Below, in pieces: positions 6,864 to 7,760 of a stretch of 7,760 nucleotides of DNA (position 1 is its first letter; each line of letters begins with the position of its first letter). The DNA is from an uncultured Prevotella sp. (GTDB taxonomy: Bacteria; Bacteroidota; Bacteroidia; Bacteroidales; Bacteroidaceae). Under the pieces are notes generated by a model, which saw only the letters and a list, made by a program, of their open reading frames with translations, was not told the DNA's origin and ran no database searches. The translations under genes and the position numbers were made by a program. Location of the stretch: positions 1 to 7,760 of the forward strand of contig ONQK01000149.1 in the NCBI GenBank assembly GCA_900319895.1. The letters run 5' to 3'.

Positions 6864-7150
6864 TGAATCTTAAAAATTATACTTGTCGAATCTAAAAATT
6901 ATACTTGTCGGATCTGAAAATTATACTTGTCGGATCTGAAAATTATACTTGTTGGATCTGAAAATTATACTTGTTGGATCTGAAAATTATACTTGCCGGT
7001 TCCAAGACCTATACTTCTCGGGTCGAATGGCCATACTTGCCGAGTCCGAGGGTCGCGCGTGCCTGGCCGCAATGTCCGCGCATGCCGGAAGACCGTGTCG
7101 TGCATGCCGGAAGACCGTGTCGCGCGTGCCGGGTCGCAACATCCGCGCCG
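6855..7150 (+). repeat. Tandem array of 22-bp direct repeats (array 2), AT-rich to GC-rich
   Basis: Units begin at 6877, 6899, 6921, 6943, 6965, 6987, 7009 and 7031 with an exact 22-nt step, then 7053 (23 nt), 7076, 7098 and 7120. Units at 6899 and 6921 are identical and read TTATACTTGTCGG plus ATCTGAAAA; those at 6943 and 6965 are identical to each other with one change. A degenerate unit 0 (6855-6876) covers the start codon of the small secreted protein. Later units keep the TGCCGG core while the rest becomes GC-rich; those at 7076 and 7098 are nearly identical (GCATGCCGG plus AAGACCGTG). It occupies most of the 399-nt gap between the HU-related gene and the secreted protein gene. No spacers are present, so it is not CRISPR. 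Function is unknown. Confidence 0.9.
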
Positions 7151-7175
7151 AGGGGGGAGTCGCCGCCGAGGGGGT

Positions 7176-7228
7176 GTGCGGCGCGGCGGCCGCACGGCCG
7201 GGGCTTGCGGCGGCGTTGGCCGCAAGCC
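7176..7228. other. Two adjacent GC-rich stem-loops downstream of the HU-related gene
   Basis: GGCTTGCGGC (7202-7211) and GCCGCAAGCC (7219-7228) form a perfect 10-bp stem with a 7-nt loop. GTGCGGC (7176-7182) and GCCGCAC (7189-7195) form a second 7-bp stem with a 6-nt loop. Read on the minus strand they begin 34 nt after the HU-related stop codon. Neither is followed by a U-tract, so they may stabilise the 3' end or act as atypical terminators. The surrounding stretch 7142-7262 is very GC-rich and holds no gene that I can support. Confidence 0.55.
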
Positions 7229-7262
7229 TCCCGCCACATGCCCCGGGCACGGCGCCTGCGCG

Positions 7263-7634
7263 TCAGCCCTCTATACGGTAGCTGATCTTCTCCATCTCGG
7301 CCCTGAGCTCCGTGCCGGGCGTGAAGATGATCTTCGGCTTGATGGTCTCGGTCTTGAACTGCTTGGCCGTGGCCGCGCCCTCGCTGGTGAGCGACACGCG
7401 CATCGTGCCCAAGTAGCCCAGCTGAACGCTGTAGCCGTCGTTGAGGTACTTGGGAAGCTCGTCGAGGAAGTTGGACAACACGTTCTCGATATCGCCGCGC
7501 GTGAGCGACGAGCGACCGGAAATGTCCTTGGCTATGGCCCTAAGGTCTTTCCTGCCCGCGTTGACGGGGTTGGCGTAAAACTTCTTCTGCTTCCTGTCCA
7601 GAGGATTCTGTCTTTCTACTAACTTGATTTTCAT
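7263..7634 (-). CDS. HU-related (histone-like) DNA-binding protein, Bacteroidetes type
   Basis: The 123-residue basic protein matches the HU/IHF-related family typical of Bacteroidetes (annotated as putative histone-like DNA-binding protein). The N-terminus KLVERQNPLDRKQKKFYANPV is a short basic extension. The alpha-helical dimer region runs about 28-66 (RAIAKDISGRSSLTRGDIENVLSNFLDEL), then QLGYLGTMRVSLTSEG (71-86) corresponds to the HU beta-turn, and FTPGTELRAEM (104-114) to the C-terminal segment. The usual RNP-type DNA-intercalating arm tip of canonical HU is not evident, as is normal for this subfamily. Such proteins bind DNA with little sequence specificity and shape the nucleoid; many copies per genome occur, often beside mobile or surface-glycan loci. 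It is flanked on both sides by 22-bp repeat arrays. A TTATTTATTTATTGTATC stretch upstream is AT-rich, but no clean promoter is seen. Confidence 0.9.
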   Translation of the reverse strand: MKIKLVERQNPLDRKQKKFYANPVNAGRKDLRAIAKDISGRSSLTRGDIENVLSNFLDELPKYLNDGYSVQLGYLGTMRVSLTSEGAATAKQFKTETIKPKIIFTPGTELRAEMEKISYRIEG

Positions 7635-7689
7635 AACGATGAAATTTTTGAAGGTGATACAATAAATAAATAATAAACTCTATTTTCAA

Positions 7690-7760
7690 GCCCTTTTCGG
7701 GGTGTAAAAACTTCCATACGGGAGGAGGAAAATTTCCACACGGGAGGAAAGAAATTTCCA
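7690..7760 (+). repeat. Tandem 22-bp direct repeats (array 3), running off the window end
   Basis: Units start at 7712 (TTCCATACGGG plus AGGAGGAAAAT) and 7734 (TTCCACACGGG plus AGGAAAGAAAT), and the next begins TTCCA at 7756 where the window stops. A diverged unit with CGGG...AAAAAC precedes them (about 7690-7711). The step is exactly 22 nt between full units. The array lies upstream of the HU-related gene, whose start is at 7634. Its full length cannot be judged. Confidence 0.7.

Noticed and set aside
6855..7150. CRISPR array
   Set aside because: Units are direct repeats laid end to end with no unique spacers, the 22-bp unit is too short, and no cas genes are present. An 11-nt constant plus 11-nt variable reading does not fit any known CRISPR type.
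6949..7622. Several plus- and minus-strand open frames across array 2 and the GC-rich stretch, one running antisense into the HU-related gene
   Set aside because: Their translations are repeat-derived or Arg/Pro/Ala-rich, lack recognisable domains, and arise from low stop-codon density in GC-rich DNA.

Overview
The window looks like a chromosomal segment of a Bacteroidales bacterium, most likely a fairly GC-rich Prevotella or close relative. This rests on the TAnnTTTG-type -7 promoter box ahead of the glycosyltransferase gene, the lack of strong Shine-Dalgarno sites, an HU-related protein of the Bacteroidetes-specific kind, and two secreted proteins ending in a WYTxGGVRL...KGVYIRxGxKIAV tail of the sort common in Prevotella. 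The species cannot be named from the sequence.

Positions 1-4161 hold ordinary plus-strand genes. They are the 3' end of a membrane protein of the lysylphosphatidylglycerol synthase transmembrane (UPF0104) family, a complete M20C Xaa-His dipeptidase (pepD) 21 nt downstream, a NhaD-type Na+/H+ antiporter, a strong rho-independent terminator, and a polyprenol-phosphate mannose synthase-like GT2 enzyme with its own promoter box. A 12-bp stem-loop lies between pepD and nhaD.

Positions 4162-7760 are accessory in character and read on the minus strand. In transcription order they hold an HU-related DNA-binding protein (7263-7634), a small secreted protein of unknown function (6228-6863), and 38 nt further on a 587-residue secreted leucine-rich-repeat protein (4426-6189) with 18 uniform 21-residue repeats. 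The two secreted proteins share a C-terminal module. The LRR gene converges on the mannosyltransferase gene, and a perfect 16-bp bidirectional terminator sits between them.

The most unusual content is non-coding. All three longer intergenic stretches of the accessory part (4182-4421, 6855-7150 and 7690 to the window end) carry tandem direct repeats of about 22 bp. The unit sequences differ between loci, but unit length and orientation agree, and most units carry an ATAC-type box (ATACTGGCCGG at the first, ATACTTGTCGG at the second, ATACGGGAGG at the third). The middle array has at least 12 units, changes from AT-rich to very GC-rich along its length, and reaches the start codon of the small secreted protein, so that gene's leader and promoter must lie in repeats. 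The arrays are too short-period and spacer-free to be CRISPR. They look like a dispersed 22-bp repeat family of unknown function, possibly protein-bound or regulatory, beside an HU-type DNA-binding protein.
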